In this document: in pieces, positions 32,149-47,600 of the stretch
Numbering within the stretch: position 1 is the first letter of the stretch
How the letters are laid out: each line of letters begins with the position of its first letter
NCBI GenBank assembly: GCA_914767715.1
Contig: OU612065.1
Location: forward strand, 33,358,001 to 33,418,000
Origin: Membranipora membranacea
Lineage: Eukaryota > Bryozoa > Gymnolaemata > Cheilostomatida > Membraniporidae
DNA length: 60,000 nucleotides
Direction of reading: 5' to 3'
The notes under the pieces: model-generated
Database searches by the model: none
Told to the model about the DNA's origin: nothing
The model's input: the letters and a program-made list of their open reading frames with translations, nothing else
Translations under genes and position numbers: made by a program

Positions 32149-35100
32149 GACTGTATGACAATGTCCATGTTATCTATATTATATGTCTGAGCAGACTTTT
32201 ACAAAAAAACTAGTAATATGAAGAATATTTATAGCTACTGCAGATTAATGTTTTGCAGGATGCTAATTTAGATAATCATTATTATTTCAGCGACTTTGTG
32301 CACTAATGGACTTCTTTCAGACTTATGGTATATTTGTAACATTATAATACTATTTGACATTTACTTTATGAGGAAATAAATTAATCTGTTAATAGACTTT
32401 AAAAGCACTGAAGTTTATCTTTAGCAGTATTAATGGTCTACTATATTGAATTAGACCATAATTCATAGGGTTATTTAATTTAAAGCGCAGGAAATGAAAG
32501 TAGAATGTGACACTTGACATCAGGTTCAGATAATAAGTGACAGTTATATGGCTTGTAATTAAGCTAATCTGGTAATGCAAGATGTAATATCATCACGTGT
32601 CTAGAGAGAAGTACGTGCAGGCCCGTAGTTCTAGGGGAGGCAGGGACGCTCTACCTTTCCTAGAATGCTCAATAGAATGCTATAATTGAATACTCCAGGT
32701 CAGAATCAGCTCATTTAGGACTTCCGTTTGCTATTTATATAATTAAAACGCCTTGGAGGCTTGGGACTCAGGAGCAGCTTACCAAATCCAACCTGGTGTT
32801 ACTTCACACCGTCTAGGATTTTCGCCTCCCCTTCCATTTTTCCTAAACTTTGGCCCTGAGAAGTACGTGAAGAATTCTAGTCATGTTAGAAGAAGATTTG
32901 TCAGGTTCATTCATGACTTGTGTTGAACTTCTTGTAGTGCCTTGTAATCACCGATTTAATACGGCTTTTATTGTCATCACCCATGTCACGATCTCAAGTT
33001 TGGTTGAATTTTTGGCAGTAGTAAGTGCTTCAATTACTTGGCATCATGCTGTCACATAAGATGCCTCGACGTTGCGTTAGCCTTCTATCAATGCTATAAG
33101 CGGAATGTCAAAATTGTCAGTTCAAGAGTCTGACAGGAGTGCATGTAAATATGACTTGTACTGCCTCCGACATTGATCTATTTACATATAAACATGGAAA
33201 TGGCATCTTGTACCGTAAGACTGCAGTGCAATAACAAAACAGCAGCGATGCAGTATTGAATATTTGTGTGTAGTGTACCTGAATGAATAGCTGCTGTTTG
33301 TTGAATTATTGATAGTATGATTAAGGAGCAGTAGTTTTATAGATTGAATGAAATCTCAGTTTCTAACTGTGGGAGGCCATGGTGGGAGGTCTTATATCGC
33401 CAGACATTTTACTGGTTCATGTTACTTCTGTCTACCATTTTATCGGTTCCGTCTGGCCAATATTTCTCTATGTTACGCTGCCGATAAAATGTGGGCGGGT
33501 TAGAAGTCATATTTACTTTATTTGAATTTCTGTTTATTGCATTTCTATATTTGAGTAGCTATTTATTTTTATCTTGTTTGAGTTACTCCATGTTTAGCCA
33601 TGTTACTCAACACTCCCCCTAACTACAATCTCTGGTATTTTTATTTTTGCCATTATCATATTTCCTAAATCATTCTGGGCTCACAACTATTTAAATTTGA
33701 AGCTTTTATCTATCAAAAATCGACTACACCAGTGTATATTTCATAAGGCTTATTATCTACATGCAAGGCAGAGTTGGTAACGCCTCTATGCCCCCCAAAG
33801 AATGTTACATATGAGGTGCTAGAACCAGGTCTAAATAAACTTGTACACAACCTTGGACAAGTTGTACAAATCATGAGATATCTATGATAGCTTGTATGTT
33901 TTGTGGATGATTTTATTGACATAACTTCTCTACTGGGTGCAGAGCAGGCATCTATCACACTGTTCAAGTAAAGTATGAGCACACAGCGTGTGTGAGAGAG
34001 GAGCAATATCACAGATTAACACTGGACTATCTACCTTCACCTGCGTCAGAGCATCACAGGTGAGAAAAACACAAAATACATAATTCTAAATATTCTGGCA
34101 TTGTCTCTTTTCCATGTATTAGATAGTTTACGGCAAAACTTCATCTTTATTTTTCAAAATTTTATTTCTTGTAAGTGATTTGAAACGGAAATCTTAGTTT
34201 TGAAACTGCGTATAACCGTAATAAATAGGGCTATAATTATATATCCTACCATACTTGAGAACACATCGATGTGTGTTATTTTGTCATAACAAGTTTATAT
34301 TGATATGGCGGTGCTCTTAAAGGTTTTGCGTAGTTTTTACCCTCAATGAATTTTGCTGACGCCAAACTCATTGAATGTCTTCATCTAAGCTGCCATCCTT
34401 CTTTGTTTTTCAGGACGTAAATAAGCTGTGGGCAACATTGATGTTTCTTGGTATTGGTCGGTAAGTCAACTTCAAATTATTATCTGTTATTTGTTCGTTG
34501 TTTTGTTTATCAAATTGTTGTGCAACATTGTTGATGTCATTTCCAAACTTATTTTAATTTTTTATTTCTCCTTTTTTATTTTATCTATCGTAAAGAGTAA
34601 TTTATGGTTGATTTGATATATTGTTCTACTCTAGATTAATGTTGCCATTGACATATGGCTTCTAGTCTAACTCCTTGATTCTAACAACCCACTACCTTGG
34701 CTCGAGCATTTCCTGCGTGTCATAGCGTAGCAATTGATTTTAGATTTATGAGCCAGATTTCATTAACATATTAGCCATTACATGTTTGCTCAGGTATTTT
34801 AAATGTCATTAAATTCATAATCCATAAAGTTGTAATTTGCTTTTTTTGCAAAAAAAACTTTCAAATCCTGTATCTTTGGTATAATTACACTAATAAGCCT
34901 GGCTATCACAGTATAACATGAATTATCTCACGCACACACGTTATATTTACATGCGGGAGTTTTAAGCCCATTATCACACAACATCCTCTTTGTCTGCCCT
35001 GTGTTTTATCGCATCAAAACCTTACTAAATACTACTGCATCATATTCATATCATCCCTCATTGAAAGCCAGATGTTATAATTTGCATAAAAAACACTCTC

Positions 35101-35658
35101 TCTGCGAGCATATAAAAGCCTGAGTCTGATTTGAAATTATCTCTACCTTGATGTAACAAAATAATCTTCGACGGTGAAATTTGCACTAAGTTTTCATCGA
35201 GGGAGCTCAGTGTACCAAAGAAGTGATGCATGGTTCTTTGAGGACCTCATGGGGTAAAGGTTGGCATGGTTAGGTAAATGCGCTCTTCCCCTTAGGGAGA
35301 TTATTGGCTGAATCTTCATTACACTATCTATGTAGGTTTGCAGGACATGCTGGTGAGAAGATTTTTATTGTGGTCTGCATCTTACACTGTTCTATAAATA
35401 AATAACGCTACAGAAAGAGAAATCTCTTCTTAAGAATTGTCTTTGTTGATCCCTAGAGACCTGCAGTAGACTTAAGCCAATAAGTTTGCTTGAGAAAGTT
35501 ATGCTGTGTTATGTCATGTCCTTCCAGATTGATGCATTGAAGACATCCGGAGCATATGGTTCTTATAAACAGGCGAGTTTAAACAAAGATTCTTACAGAA
35601 CAAAGATCCTCGTCACACACTGATAAGTCACATCACACGGAGATAAGCCACACTCGAT

Positions 35659-38600
35659 ATGCTGGCTGTGAATCTGAATAAATCGGAGAGGTTATCAGGT
35701 GAGTTGTAGAACTTTCACTTTTAATCTGTGTCAGATCTGAGATCGATACCTCAACAGGCCTTTCAGGCAGTAATAGAGAAGACATCAGAGTTTAGTAGCT
35801 ACCCTCGTGATTGGCCAAATATCTTAGGACTAGAATCATTATTTTCTGACTCCTCTTGCAGCCAAAGTTGATTGCCCCACATAGTATGAAATGGACTCCT
35901 CTATGGCTAATAAATATGTCATCAGAGCCTCCTATATCACAAGACGGTAACAATAATAACAGTAATAATATTACTACAATTGCAGGAGCTGGGTTTATTT
36001 TTACATGAAAAGTGTACAGTTCAGGAGAACAGGGTATCGTTAATAATGTGTAGTATCAGTATTGCCCCAATGATGATGAACTGTCTCAAAATATCTTTTC
36101 TTATATTGCTTTGCAGCAAAGTAAGTGGGGTTTTCCTACAGCCATCCTTTACAAACATTGTTTTGCTGCTTTACGGTGGAATAACCTTGATGTGTAACAG
36201 TGTCACATTGTGTAACAAGTTTTCGAGACATCTCATAACTTCTGGTGTTTGCGTCAAATTTTATCTGCGCAATAATATTTTGCTACCAGGGATGTCTGTT
36301 TGCTTAGAGCCTGCTAATTCATTTCAAGTGTTTAAGCGACATGTGTGAATTGGCCGATTAATACAAGGTAGTCTTATTACAGGGATTGTGACGTCTGTGA
36401 CGTCTATTTGCTGAGATGTCTTGTCAGCCCTTTAGCTCACGTTCCTTGTTTTAAAGAAAGAGATTAGGTTGTTGATAGAAAAAGTCTTCCTATTTCAATT
36501 CTTGTTCTTTTTATACTTCTGCGTTGTGTAACATTACATTAAATTCTTTAAATTTCACTTAAAGTAGAAGACAACACTGACACGACTAAATACGTATCAA
36601 GATGCAATTGACCTTCACCAGTAGGCAACATACTCAACAATAGAAATCCAAGGTATAGCTTTGGATCTGCACCTCAGGGCAGTCAGTAGCGCCTCCACCC
36701 CATGGCTGCAATAAACTGAATTAAGTTGAGAAGCTATTATAATCTCAAAGAAAATGCTCAATTTTTGTTATTGAAAGCAATAATATTTGTTTTTGTAGAT
36801 GTTTTGTAACTGAGATGACTGTTTATATATTAAGATTGACACAACAAAAGATAACTGCTTCGATTCTAGAAAAATTATTTCATACATCATTTTTTCCAAT
36901 AATATATTTATTTGGAGATTACGGGTATCTGTGTTACTGAAACAAAATGGTGGAAGAGTGTTTGTAATTGGAATAATTAAAATTTTCAAATTCAACATTT
37001 ATTCATAACATCCAAATTTAGAAGGAGTACATCATTACGCACCAAATATAAAAATATAACATTTGTGGTTGTCTGCCACTTTAAGACACACGTCCTGTTT
37101 CATAGTGCTTCCTACGCATTCCGGTTTTTAGCTGGCTTCTCTGTTGCTCTTGTCTTGACCCTGAAACATTAAAGGTTCGTTTATCAAAATGATTGTTTGT
37201 TTTTCTCCATTCATGAGGTTTTAATATATCCAAGCAGCTGATTTAGTATCAGTTTGGCGTGCCGTGATATCGTCGCGCCGTCAGCGTTATCGATAAATGC
37301 TGACTGTGAGTTTGTTTTATGCTCAGAGTCCACGCACCAATCACTCGGTGTTTGTTGGTTGTTGAGAGCCAAGTAAATAAATCGTGATTTATCATTTAAT
37401 GGATTAAAATTTCATTAATATTTGAACTTGTATTGTGGTATGTGTATACATTGCTTTGATTACTGTTGAGTTTGGTTACTGATATAAACAAAAATTCCAC
37501 ACGCCTATGACGAACATTAGGCGACAACCATCAGCAAAATTAGTATGAGCTTTTGAATGTAGCAGTTTGGGTATTTTTACATTTTAATAGATCTTCTGGG
37601 CTACAGGGAATTTGCTGCATTAGTTTAATATAGGCATTGCTTGGAGGTCGGCCAGTGCTCTGTTTTGGGAAAAAAATGTTTCCAGTGCTTTAGGTGCAGC
37701 GCCGCATACGATTACCTCTCTTAAACTATGCACCAAATTCCACCCAAAATTACCACCGCTAATTAACCCTGGGAATTGCATTGCCTTGTCGGGATACCTG
37801 AATTCCCAATAGATCCAGAATATAGGCTGAGAGCCAGGATATGTCTGGTACACAGAGGAGTTGGGGAACCAACCCCCTCCCCATCCTCACAAGTGTACTG
37901 ATTGTTAGAAGCTGCTCACCACACAGATCGACCTTGCATAGCGAGGATGTTGTTTACATTGACCAACCTTGAATACCACACAAGAGATTATTTGTCTTTG
38001 ATTGTGGCACACTTTGTGGTTTACCTGTAAATATAACAGTATGATACATCTCAGCCTAATCAAACATACACATACTAACTGTGTCTCTAAAACTGAGGAA
38101 TAATCAGACTTAAATCACTTCAAAGAATTAAATCATGTCAGAGTCGAGATCAGGTGGTGGAGTGTACCTTTGTTTGGTATTCCTATTTAGAACTAGAAGT
38201 GGCCAGACGTATGTTTTTATCAAGGAGTAAAGTCTCATGCAAAACTCCTGTATCATAAAGGAGTAAATGTGATTTCAGAATACAAAAAAAAGGCTGATAT
38301 ACATGTGCCCGGTATTTAAGTCTTGCCATTAGGCTATACCACATTATTAATCTGCCCAGGCTGGCGAACTTGCCTACTATTTATTAATACAAACACACTA
38401 GTAGCACTTTTTGTTCACACTCCTTTTCACCGTATTTTTTTTTAAATTGACAAATAAGTTGAATCACGGCCTCGGGTCTGATTAGACTTTGACTCACAAG
38501 CTGATGATGATTTTACCAGCTAACCTGGATCTTCTCCAGTTATTATAGGTCTGACTGTGACGCTGTGTAGCGGCGGCACGCTCGCACACGTAAAGTCAAT

Positions 38601-41600
38601 ACGACCCGCACACAACTCTATAATTACCCTGATGTGTAGAGGGTGGCTAATCACTGTTTGGGTCCCGTTTACAGAGTGTGAAACTCATGTAATATCAAGC
38701 TAGCGTGAAATTTATGTAACTTTGTATGACTGCGCCGCACCATGATAGTCATAATGATACAGATACGCACAAGCACGTAAATTATTTATTGGAATCAGTC
38801 TGAGGCCTGTTATTATCTCATCTACTCAGCGTGATCTCATATTGTACTACTTTACTTCTGAGAAAACTGAGGAAGTCTGAAGCCATCAATGCATGATCCT
38901 TTAAAGTTTTCGTACAAAGGAAATGACATTTGACTTAGGTCTGCTACCTCCAGGCAAGAGGTAGACCATCTGCAGAGTTCAGCTCACCAAGGGAGGGTGG
39001 GAAAAGAAATAACTTAACTGGCCCTCCTGCCTGCGAAGATTTGTAACTTGCTAATTTGCGTACAAAACATAATCATAAGCAGCTTATTGTTTCAGAGTTA
39101 GGTAACTTGCTAATTGGTGTAGCAATGTGTAATCATAAGCAGCTTATTGTTTCAAGAGCTAAACAATGCGAATAATGCAACCCAAATATCGTTAATCAGT
39201 GTTAATCTCTAAACATCCTGTAATTAATAATGTGTCTTTGTGTAGTGGAGCTGTAACCTTACGCAGTCCTAACTAGAACAGCCGGATAATGTGGTAACCT
39301 GGAGAGAATAGGCTGAGGAGTAAACTGTCAAATCACTCAACTATGTTGTAAAATATTATCATGATTAATTAATAAATCCCCATAAATCCCTTTAGTTATG
39401 TGGTCGAGCAAACCGTGAAGTTAAGTGAAGTTAGAACTCTAGAACAATGCATGATGGGCTATAAAATTATTAATCCAGGCCTCTAACCATCAATTTGACA
39501 GTCAAAACCATTGAAGGATACCTGGAACCTCTGGAAGAACATAAATGTAGGCCAATATACACATTAATAGTACATATCACTTCTCTAGTGGCTTGTTTGC
39601 CTCCTTTGAAATCGATACCTTATCAAATGAACAATGTAAAGCTTACTGCTCCGAGCCATTATATAGGTTGCAAGAACGGATTTGGGTCACATCTGGCTGC
39701 TGTTTGACGAATGGTTTCAATGTCAAAGTCCTAGCTATGTCATGTAAAAGGTGCCACTGTTTCTGCCCTTGGAATGCTGCATTATTGTTGTCCAATAACC
39801 TTTTTTTTCGGTTGGAAAATGTTTTCAGCAATCAATTTTCTTCTTGGTAAACTAGCTCTACTGATTGTCAGATGAATTGAAGCCATTCCAGTTCCAGGTG
39901 ACTTGAAAGAAGTAATTTCATTCTGCCCCAGTGCTTTCTCACTTACAAGTAATGTTAAGTAATTTAAGTGACATAAAACTTGTGGATATAAAGAGCCAGA
40001 TGCCATAAGGTTATTGCCCCTTTGCACTTCCAGTCCCTGCACCATCTGCTTGCTCTCATCAAATACTTCCACAACAAGTGTGATGTTGGTTGTTCAGAGC
40101 AAGACCATCCCCCATGAAATTGCAGGTGGTATTACTACGACTCTTGAATGTAGCTTGAAAACATCTTGGTTACATCCTTGATTTTGCAACAATATGCATG
40201 GCTGAAGTACCAGTATATATTATATATAAACTTGTACAGAGCTCGCTGGGTTATGCCCTCTTTTCGCTTGAATAAACAAATAATACCAATCAAATCAAAT
40301 ATAACATGCCCACCACCTATTTCCACCCAATGAAACTGATTTAAATATATAATATTGCGATGAACAATGATTGCGCTCATTTGTGTATTGAACACCAACA
40401 AGATAACGCACAGGAGTTTTAACACTACCTGATACAAAGGGTCTAAAAAGACCAATGAAATAGACAGATCTTAGTTTTAGCAAATTTAAATTGATAATGG
40501 ATACACTACACCCTCCACAGTATGGATATGCTGCCAAGACTAAACGAGCCAACTGGGTAGATAATATATCACATAGCAGATATCGCTCCGCTGGTGGGTA
40601 AATTTCCAGTTGCCTTGCTGATGCTGTCGGCTGTCGCTACTTTGTCTCGCGTTGTTATATATTTTCTCGGACTTATAGTAGGGACACTGATAGGGCTTAT
40701 GATATCCTATTGTTTCTTATCAGCTCCAGTTAGATTGTCTGTCTGATACAGCCTTGCTCTCGCACATTATTGTCCATCTGTACTGGTATTTACAGTACAA
40801 AGGTAACAATATTAATTTATAGCCTTGCAACTTGATTTTCACATCGTAATTAGAGTAATTTACCTTTTAAAATTTTATCATCATGTTTCATCTCCTGGCT
40901 TACTATTGTATTGCATTATACTCAAGCATTTAATGTGATACGCCTTGTTGTTGTTCCGTGAAGTAAATTTTAAGGCAGTACCAGCAAGAGCAATTTACTT
41001 CCATTCATATCAGACGTAATTGAAGGCTTCGAGTTGCCCCATCTGAGGTTCACAGGTTCATTATCAAGTGCAAAGGTAATTGGCCCACTCTTTGGACCTC
41101 ATAGAACACACCAGGGTCCCGTATTTTAAACTATCATTCTGCCTAACGTCAGACGAGAGACGGGTTGGAGTAAAAAACTGCTGAGATCTTCTCGCATCCC
41201 TTCAACAGGTATCCATTTTTCACCGTTTTTTAACTTTACTGCATATTCAATAATCATTGTAATGTAGATACTACATTTTGAACTGATAGGTTAATCAGCG
41301 TAACTCTTTCTGTTTTCAGACTCGGGAGTGCTGAGCGACGCCGACAACAGTAAATCTACGACCATGTCGAGTTATGACTCAGACAGACATGGCAGCTGGG
41401 GCAGCCGAAGCTTCTCCGACAGTCTGAAGAGTAACGGCAGCAGGGACTACTGCTCGACAGCAAGCAGCTCTCGGTCAGCGCCAGGCAGCCTACACTCATC
41501 TCCGGAGATAGAAAGACTATCACATAGCGATCTCATCACATTACCTGAGCTCACACAGGTACCCTGGACTGAGGCGGACATACTCCTCACTCTACAAGGG

Positions 41601-44600
41601 GGACAACTTAAATATTGCTGTGGAAATATAAGCATAGAGTGCCTACAGAGACTATCATACCTTTTACAGAGACCTCTTATCCGAATCGCAAGAGAGGCAC
41701 AGAGACTCTGCGTCATGTATAACAAGTGCACCAAACACGACATACAGACAGCCTGTAAGGTGATCCTATCACCCACCCTCTATACACAGTGTAATAATCT
41801 TGCATCTCAAGCTATCATGATATACTCAATGTCAGCCAAGTCTAACACTAACAGTAAGAGCACCTTGAGTGACTTGTCATTGTCTGTCGGTAAGCACCAC
41901 CGATGGTTAATGGAGGCGCTACCTGCTGGATATATACATGAACTAGCCGCTGTCTACCTTACTGCAGTGATGGGAGCCCTAACAGAACAGACACTACTAT
42001 TAGCATTACAACAGGATGGCCTTAGTAAGTTTGTCCATCATATATACTAAATATGGGCTGCAGTGAATGATCTTGATCAAATTGGCTCTGTTGTAAAACC
42101 AACGGATCATCGACTTCAATCCAAACAATGAGGCAATGTCAAATAGGTTTAATAACAAAAAACACCTTGGATAAGCTGAGCTTGACTGCAAATTATAGTT
42201 TCATCAATGCAAAGCGGTCAAAAAAACATAATAAATGTCAGTTGAGTGCTTTAGAGTAGGTGACATATGCATGTTGGTCCCCAGAGAGCATTTGTCACTG
42301 ATAGTCATCGCAATGTCGATGGCATCGCCTGAAGCAGCCGTCAAAGTGTCGACCATACACAAGGTGACCTTTTGTAGACAAACAAACAGTTATTCGGTGA
42401 GTCACTGACCACGTAAATACAAGGCGCAGGTAGTAAGAAACCTTTCATGGCATCTTAAATTGTTGGGTCATATCTTGTTGCACATGATAATAACGTGCAG
42501 AAGACCTCTTCCTTCCTGTCTTCTCACTAATGCATGACTATGATATGCAAATTAAATTTAATTTCAGACCAGCTCGTGATAACGACGGACATGTTAGAGG
42601 CAGGAATACAAAGAAGTACAGATCTGCACTGTATATATCAACCCTCAAGTCACCTTGTATCTAACGGCTGTACAGACTCGCAAGGTAAACACCCGTGCAA
42701 AGCGTGCTGTGTGAACACAACAACATGTTTTGATCACTTTTAGTGCAATATACCGAATTAGAAATTGTAATTTCAGGCCCACTGACCAAGTTCGCAGATG
42801 TTGCTCACATGCGGGAGGGGGACGCTAACCTTGATGTTAATTTTAGATTTATGTTAAACAAACCAATTCTTTATATGATGACCATCTTATCCAAATCATC
42901 ATTATTTTTGTAGTCAGGCTGATGGAGTATTGATTGTGCGTAAAGTAAATCATTGAGAATAATGGATACATTGTTATTTATGCTTTTCCTGGTTGGCATA
43001 TTTATAAACCTCATATCTCCGCTTTCAATCGCTTATTTTTCATTATTCATCATCGTGGCATAACTTTTATTGACCACAATGCAATGGTGACGCAGGGAGG
43101 ACAACTAGCAAAACCATAGATTGTGTTTTTATTATGACCGGTTACGTTTCAGCTGTCAGCGCCTCTGCGAGCAGACCATTGATGTGCAAGGCTGTGGAGA
43201 GAAATTTACATATGACATGTGTATCATCATTATCTGAACTGGCTGACATTATATCTATGTCCATGCATCAAGGGTGAGCATACATGAACCAGCACTAACA
43301 ATTTTCAAGATATTAATAAATGTATTGCCAAGCCTGCCAGCCTTATGATAATTTCCTAATATCGCAAAAATGCATGGAATTTAATAACTTGATGCAGTAT
43401 TCCATATAACCAAACGTCATTTCTGCGAAACCTATGATTCCTTACAACACATACCTTTGAAGTAGATAGTCGCTTTTATCCATTTGCATATGGAATACAT
43501 GAAAGAAAAATGCGGAAATATCGCGGTGTTAAATATCAAAAGGTTTTAGTGTCCCATGTAACTAGCAGGTGAAAATATGTGATATATATATGTAAGCTGT
43601 TAAAACGTCAGTTCTACTAGGCCATGTTTGGTATGGTTTGAAGATCTCAGTCTGAAAAGTCATTTGGGCATATGAATTGAAACAACCTGTGGACCAGATT
43701 GCAGTAAAACTGCTGGAAAGTAAAGAACTCATGTAACCCGTCATACTATATTTCCAGGTATCCTAGGCTAGCCAGAGGCTCTCACAATCTCAAGTGGTCC
43801 GGGTCAGCCATACAATCATTGTATTATTATATGAGATGTTCAGACTGTGAGGTAGTCGGACACGGAGGGAGACAATCACTAATCTCGCTGTCATGTGACA
43901 GGTAAGTTATATGTATACATTTTTTTTGCATCCACCGTAAGGTACAATTCAATACTGCTGTCATGGAAGAGGCATCTTCTGATTTGATTTATTTTCACTC
44001 ACCTAATCTTACCTGCATAGTAAGTTATTCACTGGCAAAATTGGTTAAAATTTGTGTAAATATCAATGTCACTTGACCAAATTATTCCGGGATTGATGCA
44101 TGTTGCATGATGAATAGACCAAGGAGTAATCGTTTAAAAGTACTATTACCCCCCTTGATAGGGCCCATCATAAACCCATCAGACTGCTTAATGCATAAAC
44201 ACTTGCTAAAAAACATATTATCTAATATCTGAACCAAAGGGCCTTTTTTTGTTGCTCGGCATCTTAGTTCTTTATCAGATTTGGTAATCTGCATGTAAGA
44301 TTAAAATAGTCATTTTTATAATGATAATCGGCTTGTGAGCGACAGCCCCCAGTGGTACCCTGATAACCGATTAACAGCAAAATTAGTGCCACCTCATTAA
44401 TGATAACAAGTCATACAAGTTTGCTTGTAGTTTTTTGCTTGTCATCATCGAACTTCCCCCTCCCTCGTAATCTGTTACAAAATGCTGTTTTGGCTTAGGG
44501 GCTGAGACAGATTTAGTAGTTTTAATGGTGCATGTTTTGTAAGCTATGTGTAATTTTGTGGACTGTGTTGCTATTTTTAGACCTCATGTAACAGCACCAC

Positions 44601-47600
44601 CTATCAGGGAATGGTTGAGAATCTGCGCCGCCTTCACAGAGCACAGACTGGACTCTGTGGTGGATAGTGACGATGTCCATCAAGCTGCTAGGATCCTCCT
44701 ACCAGGCCTCGACTGTCCAATCAGAAATCAAGGGTATGTTATGCCATTTAAATTCTTAAAAATGAATTAAATGTCGATTAAAAATCTAAAGATAAATATC
44801 CTGATGATGAATGATAACTCATGACATTTGCTAATCCTTAATAATTGTATGAAAGAGATTCCCCAAGTGTCAATGTATAAAAGTTAGATGTCAATGTCAT
44901 AGAGTTTTATGGCTTGCCTGTCACACAGCTGTTGTTTTTATACACATTTATTTCATTCAACATTTTGTTACCCAACCGCATAGTAATTTATTTTGTAACA
45001 GAAAGATGGATTACAAAAATTGAGTGACTAAGCTATTCATTCTTTGGCTCATTGTTTGTGGAATAAAAAGAGAAATATTGAATTGTTGTTGATTGATGGG
45101 TTGTTGACTCTTACTGCTGTAGGTTGACAGATTCTTTAGCTGGTTTGGTAGATCGACACGAGTCTCTGTCAGACATGCAGGCTGTACTTACTCGTACACT
45201 GTTGTCCAGCGGTAACGCCGAACTTATCAGACAAGCTTCCGGTCACATCACTAAAACTGACATTGATCGGCCTAAAATTCAGGTGAGAATATCACACACT
45301 GCTCAACATGATGCAGCAGTTCTGTTATCTATGATACGCTGCCTGCTATCCATAAAACTACTGGACCATCCATAGGAAGATGAAGGCCCATATTTTAATA
45401 ACCTGACACCTCGTAGCAGTGCTCTGGGCCGAAGATTAGTATCACACCTTGGCAGGTTTCCACTGGTGATTGATATTACCTCATTATGCGGCCTCACTAG
45501 CAATCATCATTACCACCTCAAAAACAATATAATACAATGAGATTATAAGATTAATGAGTCTGTTGTGCCAACTGCTCTGTGTTTTAATAAACATATTTGG
45601 CAGAGAGCAATATTTGCACAGTTGGAATGTAATAACAAGCTTCCTGTGATGATATAACTGCAAAATAGTTTGGTAGAACATGCTTTTGATTTAGATTCAT
45701 ATCTCCGAATCTGGCAACGGTCCATTCTATTTTTAGCGCTATTCATTTTGTTGTGTTGGAAAATATGGATATAATTATAGATTTATGGATTATCGAGGGT
45801 TTAGCCTATATAAAACGCCCTTGCCACAAGGGCAAGTCTGATAATGAACTATTTTTGGAACACATGCTTGGGGTCAGGGAGTTAGAACCATGAGCGGGTC
45901 GGGATGATGACATGTTAGAAGGAAGGGTGTATAGCTTATTGTTGTTGTATGTTTGCAGGGATTGACTGCCCTAATGGAGGCTTGCTCGCGGGGAGATGAT
46001 ATGACAGTTCTTACTCTGCTCAGAATGGGGGCATCACTCGATCTCAGAGCACATGTTAGTCACCCCTCATGTGCAGGCTGGTCAGCTCTCTGCTTCGCCA
46101 CAGCTAACAACCACTACTCTGTGGCTAAGGTAAACACCGCACCATCACATGTCACTATGTTAGATCCGTAACGCTTTGTGAAATCATGAATTAATCATTT
46201 AAAGATGAGTGCTTTTCAATATTGCAATTTTCAGATAATTATATGAGAGGCCTGAAATTTCAGAAAATTGTCGATACAAATTGCTGGTTTTGACACTCTC
46301 TCCTTCGATTTTGACACTCGCAGGTCCGATATTGTGTGGCCACAATTACTCGTCTCACGAGCGTCATGTTTAAATTCATCATTTGGTTTGAATCAGCTAT
46401 CCGAATGAAAATGGTGAAACTATCGACTATCGGATGTCTTGTAGTAGTTTTCTTGCTAAATCACACTGCTTAATTAGTGTCATTATTAATCCCGATGATT
46501 ATAGAAGCAATAAATTTACTCAAGGAAACTTGTCTACAGATTAATCTCCACAGTTGACTTATTCAGTCATTATGTCACGATGAGGAAATCATCCCATATC
46601 TTGATCCACCTGTGCCTTCAGCACTTTTTTGTCTTCCTTCCCAGTAACTGCCACTTCTGTCTTCCATTTCTCTGCGGTTGTTTGACCTGTCCTCAATATG
46701 GAAGTGGCGAAATATTGTAAGCCATAGACTGTGCTATATTTCATGGCGGTTAGTCCCTCAAGAGCGAAGGATTGAGACTTAATATAGTCAACAGTATTAT
46801 TGCACATTACATATGCTGGCCTGACCCTATAAAAGGACAAAACTACTCCACCCATTTCTAGATCGTAATTATGTAATGCTATTAATTTCCCAATTTGTCA
46901 AGTTCCTAAAACAAGGACTGTGAAATGAATCAGAATTGCCAATGTTCAGCCTGGCTTGCAGAGTATGCCAAACCAATTACCGCAATTCTCCTAATTCTTC
47001 TCATTATCGGCCCTTAGATTCTACTGGAGGAAGGCTGCTCTGTTGAGGGCGGGTCAGGTACCCCGACACAATGTGAGACTCCACTACAGATAGCCTCAGC
47101 TTCAGGTCACATAGAGATAGTCACATTGCTGCTACGCTACAATGCCGACCCATACTGCCAAACCTACCTCAGCTCTGGATTGGAAGCTAGAAATCAATTC
47201 AATGCAATCAGCCTGGCAGCTAGCCATGGGAAAAGGTAATTATACAATTCCTCCTTAGGTGGGGTTTCAATTATAGAAAGGAAAATAATCAGAGATTTCT
47301 GTGTCTTAAACCCAACACTGAAGCTAACATAGCACCCCTAGCACTTCCTGCTCAGTCCAAAAGTGTTTATGTAGATAACTTTGTCTCATTCATCAAAATT
47401 TTTTAATTAGAAGGAGAGGTTAGAAAGGAGCTTGGTCTGCAGACAGTTTAGCCGTCTGGTCAAGTTCTGTTTACGTACCGCTATTTGTATTCAACATAAA
47501 AATCAACAGTCCTCTGATACACCATAACAACCGGTCAAGAGTACTTAACCAGCGACAATGGGGTAGCTGCAGAGAGGGTCAATGGTTATTATCTGCCATT

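Larger units (their letters stand above)
31830..35618. other. ORC1 3' UTR and intergenic DNA upstream of the ABTB gene
   Basis: The left part is the ORC1 3' UTR with an inverted-repeat insertion (31941-32068) and AATAAA at 32143-32148. The rest, to the first proposed ABTB exon, shows no exon with family similarity. ORFs here are short and unrecognised. The ABTB promoter is expected in the right half. Confidence 0.45.

Noticed and set aside
33713-34012. 99-aa minus-strand ORF in the ORC1-ABTB intergenic region
   Set aside because: Composition and sequence show no family features, and no splice partners were found.
40621-40746. 41-residue hydrophobic ORF that could be a small membrane protein
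   Set aside because: ORFs of this length occur by chance, and no neighbouring exon, Kozak-like context or homologue supports it.
46589-46855. 88-aa minus-strand ORF within an ABTB intron
   Set aside because: It has no recognisable domain, no splice or promoter context and no similarity that I know of. Chance ORF in intron is the simpler reading.
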